Below, one piece after another: positions 8,037 to 15,127 of a stretch of DNA of 49,304 bases (position 1 is the stretch's first letter; each line of letters opens with the position of its first letter). The notes under the pieces were generated by a model. That model had not been told where the DNA came from. It saw only the letters and a list, made by a program, of their open reading frames with translations, and made no database searches. The stretch comes from an uncultured Eubacteriales bacterium (GTDB lineage: Bacteria > Bacillota > Clostridia > Oscillospirales > Oscillospiraceae), in NCBI GenBank assembly GCA_958402445.1, contig CATXTO010000013.1, positions 1-49,304 on the forward strand, in the 5' to 3' direction. The position numbers and the translations under genes were made by a program.

Positions 8037-8386
8037 AGAATGAGAATCCCCAGGATCCGGTGGAGCCAAACCGTGGGGATGCGCCGCCCCCAGAGACCGG
8101 CGGCCCCACCGCCCAGGGCGCTGCCAATGAGATAGGGCCAGGCCTGCTGCCAGGGTAGGTTGCCGTGGATGCCGTAGACCGTGAGAGACACCAGGCACAG
8201 AGGGAAAATCACGGCCACGGAGGTGGGAAAGAGACTGTCCTCCTCAATGGGGGTCAGGTGATGGAGCGCCGGGACCAGAATCATGCCGCCGCCGGCTCCG
8301 AACAGGCCGTTGGCGGCGCCGGCGCCAGCCCCGGACGCTGCTGCGCCCAGCCAGGGAAACCGGCGCTTCTTGGATTTGCGTGGCAT
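8009..8386 (-). CDS. TauE/SafE family half-transporter, first half
   Basis: About 125 residues beginning MPRKSKKRRFPWLG, then the glycine-rich family signature AANGLFGAGGGMILVP, the first four-helix unit of a TauE/SafE permease. It ends at TAG just where the second half begins, so the pair probably forms a two-chain transporter; a simple frameshift of a fused ancestor is the alternative. The ATG at 8386 has an AGGAGG ten bases upstream, but that site is buried in a 13-pair hairpin. Downstream of uppP on the same strand, so possibly a CDF-uppP-TauE-TauE transcription unit. The substrate is unknown. Confidence 0.82.
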   Translation of the reverse strand: MPRKSKKRRFPWLGAAASGAGAGAANGLFGAGGGMILVPALHHLTPIEEDSLFPTSVAVIFPLCLVSLTVYGIHGNLPWQQAWPYLIGSALGGGAAGLWGRRIPTVWLHRILGILILWGGIKSFF

Positions 8387-8394
8387 ACAACAAT

Positions 8395-8427
8395 CGCCTC
8401 CTGTGGAAATCTTCTCCACAGGAGGCG
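8395..8427 (-). promoter_or_regulatory. Hairpin that buries the TauE ribosome binding site
   Basis: Arms CGCCTCCTGTGGA (8395-8407) and TCCACAGGAGGCG (8415-8427) pair perfectly over 13 bases around a seven-base loop. Read on the minus strand, the 3' arm contains the AGGAGG (8397-8402) that serves the ATG at 8386. No T-run follows on the minus strand, so a simple terminator is less likely than translational control or coupling. Confidence 0.7.
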
Positions 8428-8518
8428 GTTTCTATGCGTTTGGAGCGAAAACCAGAAAAGAAAATGCGGGAGCCGGCCCGCACCCAGCGGAATCCGACAA
8501 AATAAGGATCGGGAGAGC

Positions 8519-9358
8519 TCAGGCGTTCCGCCCAACCAGAAGGAAATATAGCAGCACCAAAAGGCCCAGGCCGATCCGATACACGCCGAAGGCGGAGAAG
8601 GTGTGCTTCTTCACATAGTTCAGCAGGCCCCGGATGGCGATGAGAGACACCACGAAGGCGGTGACGCAGCCCACCAGCAAAATGGCCGCCTCGGCGCCCG
8701 TCATACCCACGCCTTCCTGGATGAATTTAACCACCTTCAGGAGGCTGGCGCCCAGCATGGTGGGAATGGCCAGGAAGAAGGAGAACTCCGCCGCCGTGGT
8801 CCGGCTCAGGCCCAGAAGCATGGCGCCCAAAATAGTGGCGCCGGAGCGGGAGGTGCCGGGAATCATGGACAGACACTGAAAAAGACCGACGTACAGGGCA
8901 GTGCGATAGGTGATGCCGGAGGTTTTCTGAATGGTGCCGGCGTTCCGCAGGTGACTGCGCTCCAGGACCACAAAGGCCACGCCATAGAGAATCAGGGTGA
9001 CGGCCACGGTGATGTAATTGTATAAATGGGCATTCAGCCAGTCGTCCAGAAGAAAGCCCAGGACCGCCGCCGGCAGCACCGCCACAATCACGCGGCCCCA
9101 CAGGTCCCAGGTCTGCCGCCGCTCTCGGGTGGGCTTGTCGGAGGCAAAGGGGTTCAGCTTGTGGAAGAACAGCACGATGACCGCGAGAATGGCCCCCAAT
9201 TGAATGACCACCTCGAACATGGTCCAGAAGCTGTCCGATACCTGTAGAGGCACCAGCTCCTTGAGCAGGATCAGATGTCCGGTGGAGCTGATGGGCAGCC
9301 ATTCGGTAATGCCCTCCACAATGCCGTAAAGAATCGCTTTCAAAATTTCCAGAAACAT
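8519..9358 (-). CDS. uppP: Undecaprenyl-diphosphatase UppP (BacA)
   Basis: Integral membrane phosphatase that turns undecaprenyl diphosphate into the monophosphate carrier lipid for peptidoglycan synthesis; overproduction gives bacitracin resistance. The 279-residue protein shows both family signatures: EGITEWLPISSTGHLIL (residues about 15-31) and IPGTSRSGATILGAMLLGLSR (about 165-185), with some eight hydrophobic helices. The start MFLEILKAI is standard, with AAGGAG ten bases upstream. It lies 46 bases after the CDF gene and 130 before the TauE pair. Confidence 0.96.
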   Translation of the reverse strand: MFLEILKAILYGIVEGITEWLPISSTGHLILLKELVPLQVSDSFWTMFEVVIQLGAILAVIVLFFHKLNPFASDKPTRERRQTWDLWGRVIVAVLPAAVLGFLLDDWLNAHLYNYITVAVTLILYGVAFVVLERSHLRNAGTIQKTSGITYRTALYVGLFQCLSMIPGTSRSGATILGAMLLGLSRTTAAEFSFFLAIPTMLGASLLKVVKFIQEGVGMTGAEAAILLVGCVTAFVVSLIAIRGLLNYVKKHTFSAFGVYRIGLGLLVLLYFLLVGRNA

Positions 9359-9404
9359 GGGCGGTACTCCTTAATTTATTCAGGATGAAATCGGTTGCGC
9401 GGGG

Positions 9405-10619
9405 TCAGGATTTCGACCGTCTATCAGACCGGTTGAACGCCTCCTCATCGAAGGTGATGACGGTAAAATACTGGTCGGATTCCCGCCGAACGGCCTCGTC
9501 TACCCGCTGCTTCAGCTCCAGGCGGCGGCTCTGCATCTCGTAGGGGATAATCATGTCGAAAATCAGGTTGGTGTGGGTGGGACCGCGGACCATGCGGAAG
9601 TCGTGAATGGAAAGTCTTTGGTCAATGCCCTGGACCAGCTCCGAAATCAGGGCCTTCATATGGTTGAGCTCCTCGTCGTCCGTGACGATGGGGTCGTAAT
9701 GAATGCTCAGGTGGATGTTATGCCGGGCCATGCAGTCCCGTTCAATGTCGTCGATGATGTCGTGGCACACCATGGGGTCCTCCCGCATGTCCATCTCCAC
9801 ATGAACCGTGGCAAACCGCTGGCCGGGGCCGTAATCATGGACCATCAGGTCATGAAATCCCAGCACCTTGTCGCTTTGGAAGATTTCCTTGGCTATGATC
9901 TGCCGCAGCTTGGGGTCCGCCTGCTGCCCCAGCAGAGGGTCGATGGTATCCCGGGCGATTCCCACCCCGGACCATATGATGAACAGAGCAACCAAAAGGC
10001 CCATATATCCATCGATATTCCATTTGGTGAGGGCGCCCACAATCGCAGCTATCAATACTGCGGCGGTGGAGATGACGTCGTTGCGGCTGTCGGCGGCGGT
10101 GGCCTCCAGGGCGGGGGAGCCGATCCGGCGGCCTAAGGTTCGGTTGAACAGGGCCATCCACAGCTTGACCAGAATGGACAGCACCAGCACCACGATCACG
10201 GCGGCGGAGAACTCCACCGGAGCGGGATGCAGAATTTTATCCACGGAGCTTTTGACCAGCTCCACGCCGATGAGCAGAATGAGCGCCGCCACGGCCAGGC
10301 CTGACAGATACTCAACCCGGGCGTGTCCGTAGGGATGGCCCTCGTCTGCGGGCTTGCCCGCGATCTTAAAGCCCACCAGGGTCACCACGGAGCTGGAGGC
10401 GTCCGACAGGTTATTGATGGCGTCGGCCGTGATGGACACAGAGCCGGACAGGGTGCCCACCAGGAGCTTTCCGGCAAATAATAGGAGGTTGCAAATCAGG
10501 CAAACCACCCCGGACAGAAAGCCGCAGGCAGTCCGCACCCGGGGATTTTCCGTCTGCTGGTAGTCCCGGACAAACAGGCGTAAAAGCAGCTTGGTAATAA
10601 CAGAGCGCCTCCTTTGCAC
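9405..10619 (-). CDS. Cation diffusion facilitator family transporter
   Basis: About 397-404 residues. CDF proteins export divalent metals (Zn, Mn, Fe, Co or Cd) by antiport. Six membrane helices span residues about 35-225. Metal-site motifs are ITADAINNLSDA in helix 2 and EATAADSRNDVIST in helix 5, with HPYGHARVEY between. The C-terminal domain (about 225-310) has the HDLMVHDYGPG fold. A further stretch of about 90 residues is longer than in E. coli YiiP but common in clostridia. The outermost start is GTG at 10619, but it has no ribosome binding site; AAAGGAGG lies inside that extension and sits nine bases before an ATT at 10598, giving ITKLLLRLFVRDYQ. Metal specificity is not evident. Confidence 0.92.
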   Translation of the reverse strand: MQRRRSVITKLLLRLFVRDYQQTENPRVRTACGFLSGVVCLICNLLLFAGKLLVGTLSGSVSITADAINNLSDASSSVVTLVGFKIAGKPADEGHPYGHARVEYLSGLAVAALILLIGVELVKSSVDKILHPAPVEFSAAVIVVLVLSILVKLWMALFNRTLGRRIGSPALEATAADSRNDVISTAAVLIAAIVGALTKWNIDGYMGLLVALFIIWSGVGIARDTIDPLLGQQADPKLRQIIAKEIFQSDKVLGFHDLMVHDYGPGQRFATVHVEMDMREDPMVCHDIIDDIERDCMARHNIHLSIHYDPIVTDDEELNHMKALISELVQGIDQRLSIHDFRMVRGPTHTNLIFDMIIPYEMQSRRLELKQRVDEAVRRESDQYFTVITFDEEAFNRSDRRSKS

Positions 10620-10800
10620 AGTGATTCAAGAGGAAGAAAATCGGGAAAAGCAGGAGAAATATGGGATAAAGGCGCGAAAAGATCCGAACTCTACTGGCAG
10701 TAGAGTTCACGAAACGGCGTCTCTACGGCAAAAAAGCAGAAAGTAGACCCACAAGACGCAGGCCGGACCTGTACATTTGGCAACGGTTGCTTTATTATAT
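10599..10800 (-). promoter_or_regulatory. Promoter and long structured leader of the CDF gene
   Basis: A -10 TATAAT (10795-10800, minus strand) with only a weak -35 match starts a leader of about 190 bases. The leader contains an almost perfect palindrome at 10686-10708: GAACTCTACTG, one G, CAGTAGAGTTC. Further pairs (GCGTCT/AGACGC and CTAC/GTAG at 10715-10760) suggest more structure. The size fits a metal- or ligand-responsive leader, but I do not recognise a known riboswitch consensus. The palindrome could also be an operator. Confidence 0.45.
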
Positions 10801-10880
10801 CATAAGAAAGGCAGATGTCCAGTCCTAAAAGAGGGGACGTTTCGACCAATTCATGCGGAAAGAAGTGGAGGCGTTGTGTT

Positions 10881-11765
10881 ATGAATACAACCTATCGAAT
10901 CCTGACCGACTCGTCTTGTGATATGCCTGCGGCGCTGGCATCGGCGTTGGGGGTGACGGCGGTCCCCCTGAGCGTCCAGTTTAAGGGCAAAGAGTACGAG
11001 AACCTGCTTGACGGCGCGAAGGGGAACAGACTGAAAATTCAGGAGTTTTACCGGGCGCTGCGGGCCGGCGAGGATACCAGCACCACGGCGGTGAACCCGG
11101 AAAAATGGGCCGCCGCCATGCGTCCCATTCTGAAGGCCGGGGAGGATATTTTGATTCTGGCCTTTTCCTCTGGGCTCAGCGCCACCTACGCCTCAGCGGT
11201 GACCGCGGCGGCAGAGCTGGTGTCCCAGTATCCGGAGCGGAAAATCCAGGTGGTGGACACCCTGTGTGCCTCTATGGGACAGGGCCTGCTGGTCTACCTG
11301 GCGGTCCAGCAGCAGCGGATGGGAAAGAGCTTGGACCAGGTGGCGGAATACGTATTGGAGAACCGGCTGCATCTGTGCCACTGGTTCACGGTGGACGATT
11401 TGATGTTCCTGAAGCGGGGCGGCCGGGTTTCCGCTGCCACCGCGGTCATGGGTACCATGCTGAAAATCAAGCCGGTACTGCATGTGGATAACGAGGGGCA
11501 TCTGATCAACGTGTCCAAGGCGCGGGGGCGCCGGGCTTCCATCGACGCCATGGCGGCGAAGATCGGCGCTACCGGCATCGACCCGGCCAATCAGGTGATT
11601 TTTATCAGCCACGGCGACTGCATCCAGGATGCGGAGTACCTGGCGGATTCCATCCGGGCGACCTACCACCCCAAGGACGTGGTGATCAGCTATGTGGGCC
11701 CCGTGATCGGCTCCCACTCCGGCCCCGGAACCCTGGCCCTGTTTTTCCTGGGAACGGTGCGCTGA
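10881..11765 (+). CDS. DegV family protein (fatty-acid-binding, FakB-like)
   Basis: A 294-residue DegV protein. In Gram-positive bacteria such proteins (FakB) hold a fatty acid and present it to the kinase FakA for entry into phospholipids. The N-terminal YRILTDSSCDMP is the family hallmark, followed by TSTTAVNPEKW and SSGLSATYASA, which line the head-group site. The late IGSHSGPGTLALFF is the C-terminal signature. The ATG at 10881 follows GGAGG by nine bases; an upstream ATG at 10815 lacks one. Transcribed away from the CDF gene. No fakA is in the window. The ligand is an inference. Confidence 0.94.
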   Translation: MNTTYRILTDSSCDMPAALASALGVTAVPLSVQFKGKEYENLLDGAKGNRLKIQEFYRALRAGEDTSTTAVNPEKWAAAMRPILKAGEDILILAFSSGLSATYASAVTAAAELVSQYPERKIQVVDTLCASMGQGLLVYLAVQQQRMGKSLDQVAEYVLENRLHLCHWFTVDDLMFLKRGGRVSAATAVMGTMLKIKPVLHVDNEGHLINVSKARGRRASIDAMAAKIGATGIDPANQVIFISHGDCIQDAEYLADSIRATYHPKDVVISYVGPVIGSHSGPGTLALFFLGTVR

Positions 11766-11810
11766 GCGGCCTGCGGGAAAATGCTGTCAAAGACAGGCCA
11801 CGCCGGCATG

Positions 11811-12110
11811 CTGAAGTGGCTCCAAAAGTTGGATAAATATTTTAATTAAGCGGCCATAAGGGCTTTCTGTCTGCGCAGGGCGGGCGGATAGCCCTTTCGC
11901 TTTGCCTTGTAGTGTCTATTGTTGTGATAATCCGGATATTGGATTAACTCTGTTTTAAACTGCCCTATGGCTTGAAACGCTTGTAGATAAAGCGGCTTGC
12001 GCTTGAGGAGGCAAAGAAATTCTCCATCACAGCATGATCCAGACAGCTCCTTTGAGGCTTATGCTCTGCCGAATTCCTTTTGATTACTGCTTGTGCTGGT
12101 ACTTCCGGCC
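11811..12110 (-). mobile_element. IS3-family transposase remnant with one terminal end
   Basis: Minus-strand translation gives two broken pieces of an IS3-family OrfB. One reads RSCLDHAVMENFF (about 12000-12050), the conserved SRKGNCLDNAVMESFF region of the DDE domain. In another frame it continues QFKTELIQYPDYHNNRHYK and AKRKGYPPALRRQ, the usual C-terminus, ending at TAA near 11848. At least two frameshifts and a stop (about 12085) are present. The sequence at 11811-11833 resembles the terminal inverted repeat of IS150-type elements (CTGAAGTGGCTCCAAAAGTT). The N-terminal half and OrfA are missing. Confidence 0.8.
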
Positions 12111-12140
12111 CTGGTCAGGGAACCTGCCCGAAGCGGCAAA

Positions 12141-12176
12141 GCGAAAAAGGACTGCCTTGCGGCAATCCTTTTTCGC
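12141..12176 (-). terminator. Terminator hairpin after the DUF6809 gene
   Basis: Arms GCGAAAAAGGA (12141-12151) and TCCTTTTTCGC (12166-12176) pair over 11 bases, with four inner pairs TGCC/GGCA and one mismatch. It lies seven bases past the stop codon at 12183. The tail is only moderately T-rich. Confidence 0.6.
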
Positions 12177-12182
12177 CTTGCG

Positions 12183-12485
12183 TTATTCTTCTTTTCGGTT
12201 TGCAATTCTTTTTTCCGTAAAATTGAATACGTCAATCATCATCAACACGCCCATGCGAAAGGCGTATTCAAAAAGCTGTATTTCTTCCATATTTTTGCGC
12301 TCTGTTTCTAAATCTTCCATTTCCTCAAACCGCTTGTATTCCTCTGGTGACAAAATATCTTTAAAATGCTCGTTAATTTCGCTGGCTTTCTGTGTAATTG
12401 GCGCGTAACCCGGGTCTTGCGGCCGTCCGCGCTCCCAGGGTACAAGGTTGCCCCAATAGAGGTCTTGCATAACGGAGTATGTCAT
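12183..12485 (-). CDS. DUF6809-like small protein
   Basis: About 100 residues: MTYSVMQDLYWGNLVPWERGRP, then a charged helical middle (KDILSPEEYKRFEEMEDLET) and a C-terminal FEYAFRMGVLMMIDVF segment. The pattern LYxGxxxPWERxxP ... FxxGFxLGxxLM is that of DUF6809, a small family in clostridia, often on mobile DNA and sometimes beside ribbon-helix-helix genes. Function unknown. Two starts are possible: ATG 12485 (AAAGGA nine bases upstream) and ATG 12503 (GGAG five bases upstream); 12485 fits the family N-terminus. It lies downstream of the CopG-like gene on the same strand. Confidence 0.7.
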   Translation of the reverse strand: MTYSVMQDLYWGNLVPWERGRPQDPGYAPITQKASEINEHFKDILSPEEYKRFEEMEDLETERKNMEEIQLFEYAFRMGVLMMIDVFNFTEKRIANRKEE

Positions 12486-12630
12486 TTTATGAAATCCTTT
12501 CATTATTTCTCCGGTAACGCTTGAAAATAACGGCAGCACATGATAGGATATTTATGCTGCATTTGCTTTCGGGCGTATGCCGGCTGGGGGAAGTGGCGTC
12601 TTGCTCTTGGTGGGAGTGCGCCGCTTCCTT

Positions 12631-12810
12631 TCATTTTTTGTTGAGGTCGTCATGCACCTTATGAACACCGCGCCGTATAACTTCGGATTTTGAAACTTCT
12701 AAATCATTGACACATTCATTCAACTTTATGTCTGTTTCTTTATCAAGCCATACTTTAAGCGAAATGTCCTTCGGATTATCAGTAGGACGCCCCATTTTTT
12801 TATTCCCCAT
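12631..12810 (-). CDS. Ribbon-helix-helix (CopG/Arc-like) regulator
   Basis: A 59-residue ORF: MGNKKMGRPTDNPKDISLKV, then WLDKETDIKLNECVNDLEVS and KSEVIRRGVHKVHDDL. This is the ribbon-helix-helix fold (strand ISLKVWLD, helices KETDIKLNECV and KSEVIRRGVHKV) seen in small clostridial MGRPTDNPKD proteins that occur with plasmid and transposon genes. The start may be ATG 12810 (AGGTGA upstream) or the internal ATG 12795. A good promoter lies just upstream, and its -10 overlaps a GTTAA-N9-TTAAC inverted repeat that could be an autoregulatory operator. Confidence 0.82.
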   Translation of the reverse strand: MGNKKMGRPTDNPKDISLKVWLDKETDIKLNECVNDLEVSKSEVIRRGVHKVHDDLNKK

Positions 12811-12835
12811 TCACTCACCTCACTTTTCGGGGTCG

Positions 12836-12869
12836 TTAATAGTATAACTTAACGAGGCCGTAAAGTCAA
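12836..12869 (-). promoter_or_regulatory. Promoter with possible operator for the RHH gene
   Basis: Minus strand: -35 TTGACT (12864-12869), 17-base spacer, -10 TATACT (12841-12846). The -10 is enclosed by GTTAA and TTAAC arms nine bases apart (12836-12854), a plausible site for the ribbon-helix-helix product. Confidence 0.75.
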
Positions 12870-12976
12870 GCCTGCTTTATAATAAATTATCGTTGCATGG
12901 GCTTCGTGGAAAAGTTCCATACAAGGTTTGGTTTGCGCTATCCCGCCGAGTTCCTCAAAAGAAGCTCACGACCACC

Positions 12977-13005
12977 TGGAAAATTGACGTAAATTATGCT
13001 ATAAT
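12977..13005 (+). promoter_or_regulatory. Extended -10 promoter before the 15-codon ORF and radical SAM gene
   Basis: -35 TGGAAA (12977-12982), 17-base spacer, -10 TATAAT (13000-13005) preceded by TGC, an extended -10. Predicted transcription starts near 13012 and would cover the small ORF at 13037, the hairpin at 13067-13105 and the radical SAM gene. Confidence 0.7.
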
Positions 13006-13036
13006 AACTTTCATTTTCGGAACGGGAGGCGCTGCC

Positions 13037-13084
13037 ATGGTCGTGTTGCCGCCAGTGAATGATTCAGCTCCATACAAAGTCTGA
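13037..13084 (+). CDS. Putative 15-residue peptide (leader peptide or RiPP-like precursor)
   Basis: ATG at 13037 with GGGAGG seven bases upstream opens MVVLPPVNDSAPYKV, stop TGA at 13082. The ribosome binding site is better than that of many true genes here. The last codons lie in the 5' arm of an 11-pair hairpin, so translation would open it. A related stretch encoding VPYKV occurs at 12914-12928 (CCATACAA shared, 12 of 14 bases), without its own start. Ninety bases downstream is a radical SAM/SPASM enzyme. It may be an attenuator-type leader peptide, a tiny substrate of that enzyme, or chance. I do not recognise the peptide. Confidence 0.4.
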   Translation: MVVLPPVNDSAPYKV

Positions 13085-13105
13085 TTCGGATCGCTTGTAT
13101 GGAGC
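13067..13105 (+). promoter_or_regulatory. Hairpin across the stop of the 15-codon ORF
   Basis: GCTCCATACAA (13067-13077) pairs with TTGTATGGAGC (13095-13105), 11 perfect pairs around a 17-base loop that holds the TGA. No T-run follows, so this is not a standard terminator. Mutually exclusive states with a translating ribosome are possible. Confidence 0.65.
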
Positions 13106-13174
13106 AGAAAATCAGCAGGATCCGAACATGACTTTGCTTCAAATGCCTGGTATAGAATAAAAAGGAGTAAAGTT

Positions 13175-14200
13175 ATGAAATATTATTGTAACAACAGCTA
13201 TGAGCTTATGCAGGCGGACGGGGATTGCGGGGATTGTATGCTCTGTCCCCAAAAGCTCTACCTGGACCTCACGGAAGACTGCAATTTGTGGTGCAAAATG
13301 TGCAGAGAGAAAAAATCCATATGCGGAAGAACCATGGACGAGGCTCTGTTTCAGAGGCTTGTGGACGAAACCGCGCCGTTTGTCAGGAGCTATTCTCTGT
13401 TCAATTGGGGCGAACCACTTTTAATTAGGGAGTTTCGGCAGAGAGTACGCTACGTCAATCAAAAAAAGCGGCGGGATTGTACCGTGGATATCTCCACAAA
13501 TGGTATGCTTCTCAATAAGAGCATGATCAATTTTCTCGTTCAGGAAGGGGTTCTTGTCACGATTTCTGTGGACGGCGCCGATAAGACTACGTTTGAGGCG
13601 ATTCGCAGAGGCGCCGATTTTGAGCGCGTCATGCAAAACGCCCAAAGCGCCGCTGCGGCATACGGCAAATTTCCCCCGCATCAATCCCCTTCGTTTTACA
13701 TTTCCATCCAGCAAGAAAATCAAAATCAAATTTTGAAAATATGCACGCTTGCCCGTGATCTGGGAATCAGACGGATCGGCTGCGGGATTGTAACCTCCCC
13801 GAAAGAATTTGCGCCGGATCAAAACAAGGCGTTATGCCGGGAGTTAGAGAAGGCATACCAGTTCATCGAGGACAACGGAATGTTTTTGGACCTATATCCC
13901 ACCAGAGTTGGGGACTATGTCTATGCGGATGGACGTTATCAGGCTGCGTCCAACTTTTTAATTCATACGATATGCCACGCGCCGTTTGTCAGCGCCACGG
14001 TGGGTTATACAGGGGATGTCTATTTGTGCTGCAATGCAGGGGCGTGCGTTGGGTCTGTGTCGGAGGGCAGCTTTTTAGAGCTGTGGAAAAGCGCGCGATA
14101 CAACCAGCTGCGAAAACGGGTAAACAGCGCTTCGGAGCTACCGAAAAAATGCAAGGCGTGCGCCTGGTTTAATCGCAATTCCCAGACGATAGGAGGATGA
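13175..14200 (+). CDS. Radical SAM/SPASM domain protein
   Basis: A 341-residue enzyme. The AdoMet-binding [4Fe-4S] motif is C36-N-L-W-C40-K-M-C43 after strand KLYLDLTED. Glycine-rich NWGEPLL follows around residue 77. The C-terminal SPASM-type cysteines are C267, C285, C286, C291, C326 and C329, with the usual FLELWKSARYNQLRKRV helix before the last pair. An extra N-terminal set C18-x2-C21-x2-C24 is unusual and could bind another cluster. SPASM enzymes modify peptides or proteins (thioether, C-C or epimer formation) or act in anaerobic sulfatase maturation. The substrate is unknown; the 15-residue ORF upstream is a candidate. AAAGGAG lies eight bases before the ATG. The stop overlaps the upstream ATG of the proC frame. 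Confidence 0.9.
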   Translation: MKYYCNNSYELMQADGDCGDCMLCPQKLYLDLTEDCNLWCKMCREKKSICGRTMDEALFQRLVDETAPFVRSYSLFNWGEPLLIREFRQRVRYVNQKKRRDCTVDISTNGMLLNKSMINFLVQEGVLVTISVDGADKTTFEAIRRGADFERVMQNAQSAAAAYGKFPPHQSPSFYISIQQENQNQILKICTLARDLGIRRIGCGIVTSPKEFAPDQNKALCRELEKAYQFIEDNGMFLDLYPTRVGDYVYADGRYQAASNFLIHTICHAPFVSATVGYTGDVYLCCNAGACVGSVSEGSFLELWKSARYNQLRKRVNSASELPKKCKACAWFNRNSQTIGG

Positions 14201-14205
14201 AAACG

Positions 14206-15012
14206 GTGAAATATGGTTTTCTTGGCGTGGGTAACATGGGCTCCGCGGTGGCCCGCGCCGTCACAGCGGCGGTAGGACCTGGGGAGGTGTTGGTGAGCAG
14301 CCGGACCCCGGAAACGGCGCGAAAGGTAGCGACGGAGCTGGGCTGCGGAATCGGCGGGAATGCGGAGCTGGCGGCCCGGTGTCGGTATTTGTTCCTGGGC
14401 GTCAAGCCACAGGTTATGGGAGGCGTCCTGGCGGAGCTGGCCCCCGTGCTGGCGGACCGCCGGGAACCGGCGGTCCTGGTGTCTATGGCGGCGGGCTGGA
14501 CCTTGGCCCAGCTGGCCGACGCGGCCGGCGGCGCCTATCCTGTGGTGCGCATCATGCCCAACACACCGGTTGCTGTGGGTGCCGGCGTGGTTTTGTACGC
14601 AGTCAACGACATGGTGAAGCCGGCCCAGGAGGCGGAGCTAACGGCTGCGCTCTCCGGCGCGGGGCTGCTGGACCGGCTGCCGGAGGACCAGATTGACGCG
14701 GCCAGCGCCGTGGCGGGTTGCGGGCCGGCGTTTGTGAGCCTGTTTCTGGAGGCCATGGCGGACGGGGGCGTGGCCTGCGGCCTGCCTCGGGCCAAGGCGC
14801 TGGCGTATGCGGCACAAACCCTGGCCGGCACCGCGGCGCTGCAGCAAAAGACGGGCCTGCATCCCGGTCAGGTGAAAGACAGCGTGTGCTCCCCTGGCGG
14901 CAGCACCATTCAGGGCGTGCGAATTTTGGAGGAGCGGGGGCTCCGGGGCGCCGTTTTGGACGCTGTTTTGACGGCCTGGGGGAAAAACGCCGCCCTGGGT
15001 CAACCGGGCTGA
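14206..15012 (+). CDS. proC: Pyrroline-5-carboxylate reductase
   Basis: Last step of proline synthesis: NAD(P)H-dependent reduction of pyrroline-5-carboxylate. 268 residues. N-terminal Rossmann motif GFLGVGNMGSAVAR, then VRIMPNTPVAVGAG, and the C-terminal oxidoreductase/dimer domain with AGCGPAFVSLFLEAMADGG and SPGGSTIQGVRILEE, both family signatures. An ATG at 14197 overlaps the radical SAM stop, but AGGAGG abuts it. The GTG at 14206 is nine bases from that AGGAGG and gives MKYGFLGVGNMG, the normal N-terminus, so it is chosen. The five-base gap to the radical SAM stop implies one transcript. Confidence 0.95.
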   Translation: MKYGFLGVGNMGSAVARAVTAAVGPGEVLVSSRTPETARKVATELGCGIGGNAELAARCRYLFLGVKPQVMGGVLAELAPVLADRREPAVLVSMAAGWTLAQLADAAGGAYPVVRIMPNTPVAVGAGVVLYAVNDMVKPAQEAELTAALSGAGLLDRLPEDQIDAASAVAGCGPAFVSLFLEAMADGGVACGLPRAKALAYAAQTLAGTAALQQKTGLHPGQVKDSVCSPGGSTIQGVRILEERGLRGAVLDAVLTAWGKNAALGQPG

Positions 15013-15127
15013 GCGCGACGGGAGAGAACGGCGAAATTTACCCCAAAAAAAGGAAAACTTGCCGCTTGTAATTTGCCTATGCTGCTGCTATACTGTCTTC
15101 GATGTTGAGAAGCGAGGAGCAAACGGG

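Noticed and set aside
10599..10800. A NiCo, Mn (yybP-ykoY) or other known metal riboswitch before the CDF gene
   Set aside because: I could not place the conserved core of any of these; kept only as an unassigned structured leader.
12893..13084. A 63-codon ORF covering the 15-codon ORF
   Set aside because: Its start TTG lacks a ribosome binding site and lies upstream of the predicted promoter; only the last 15 codons have a good start.
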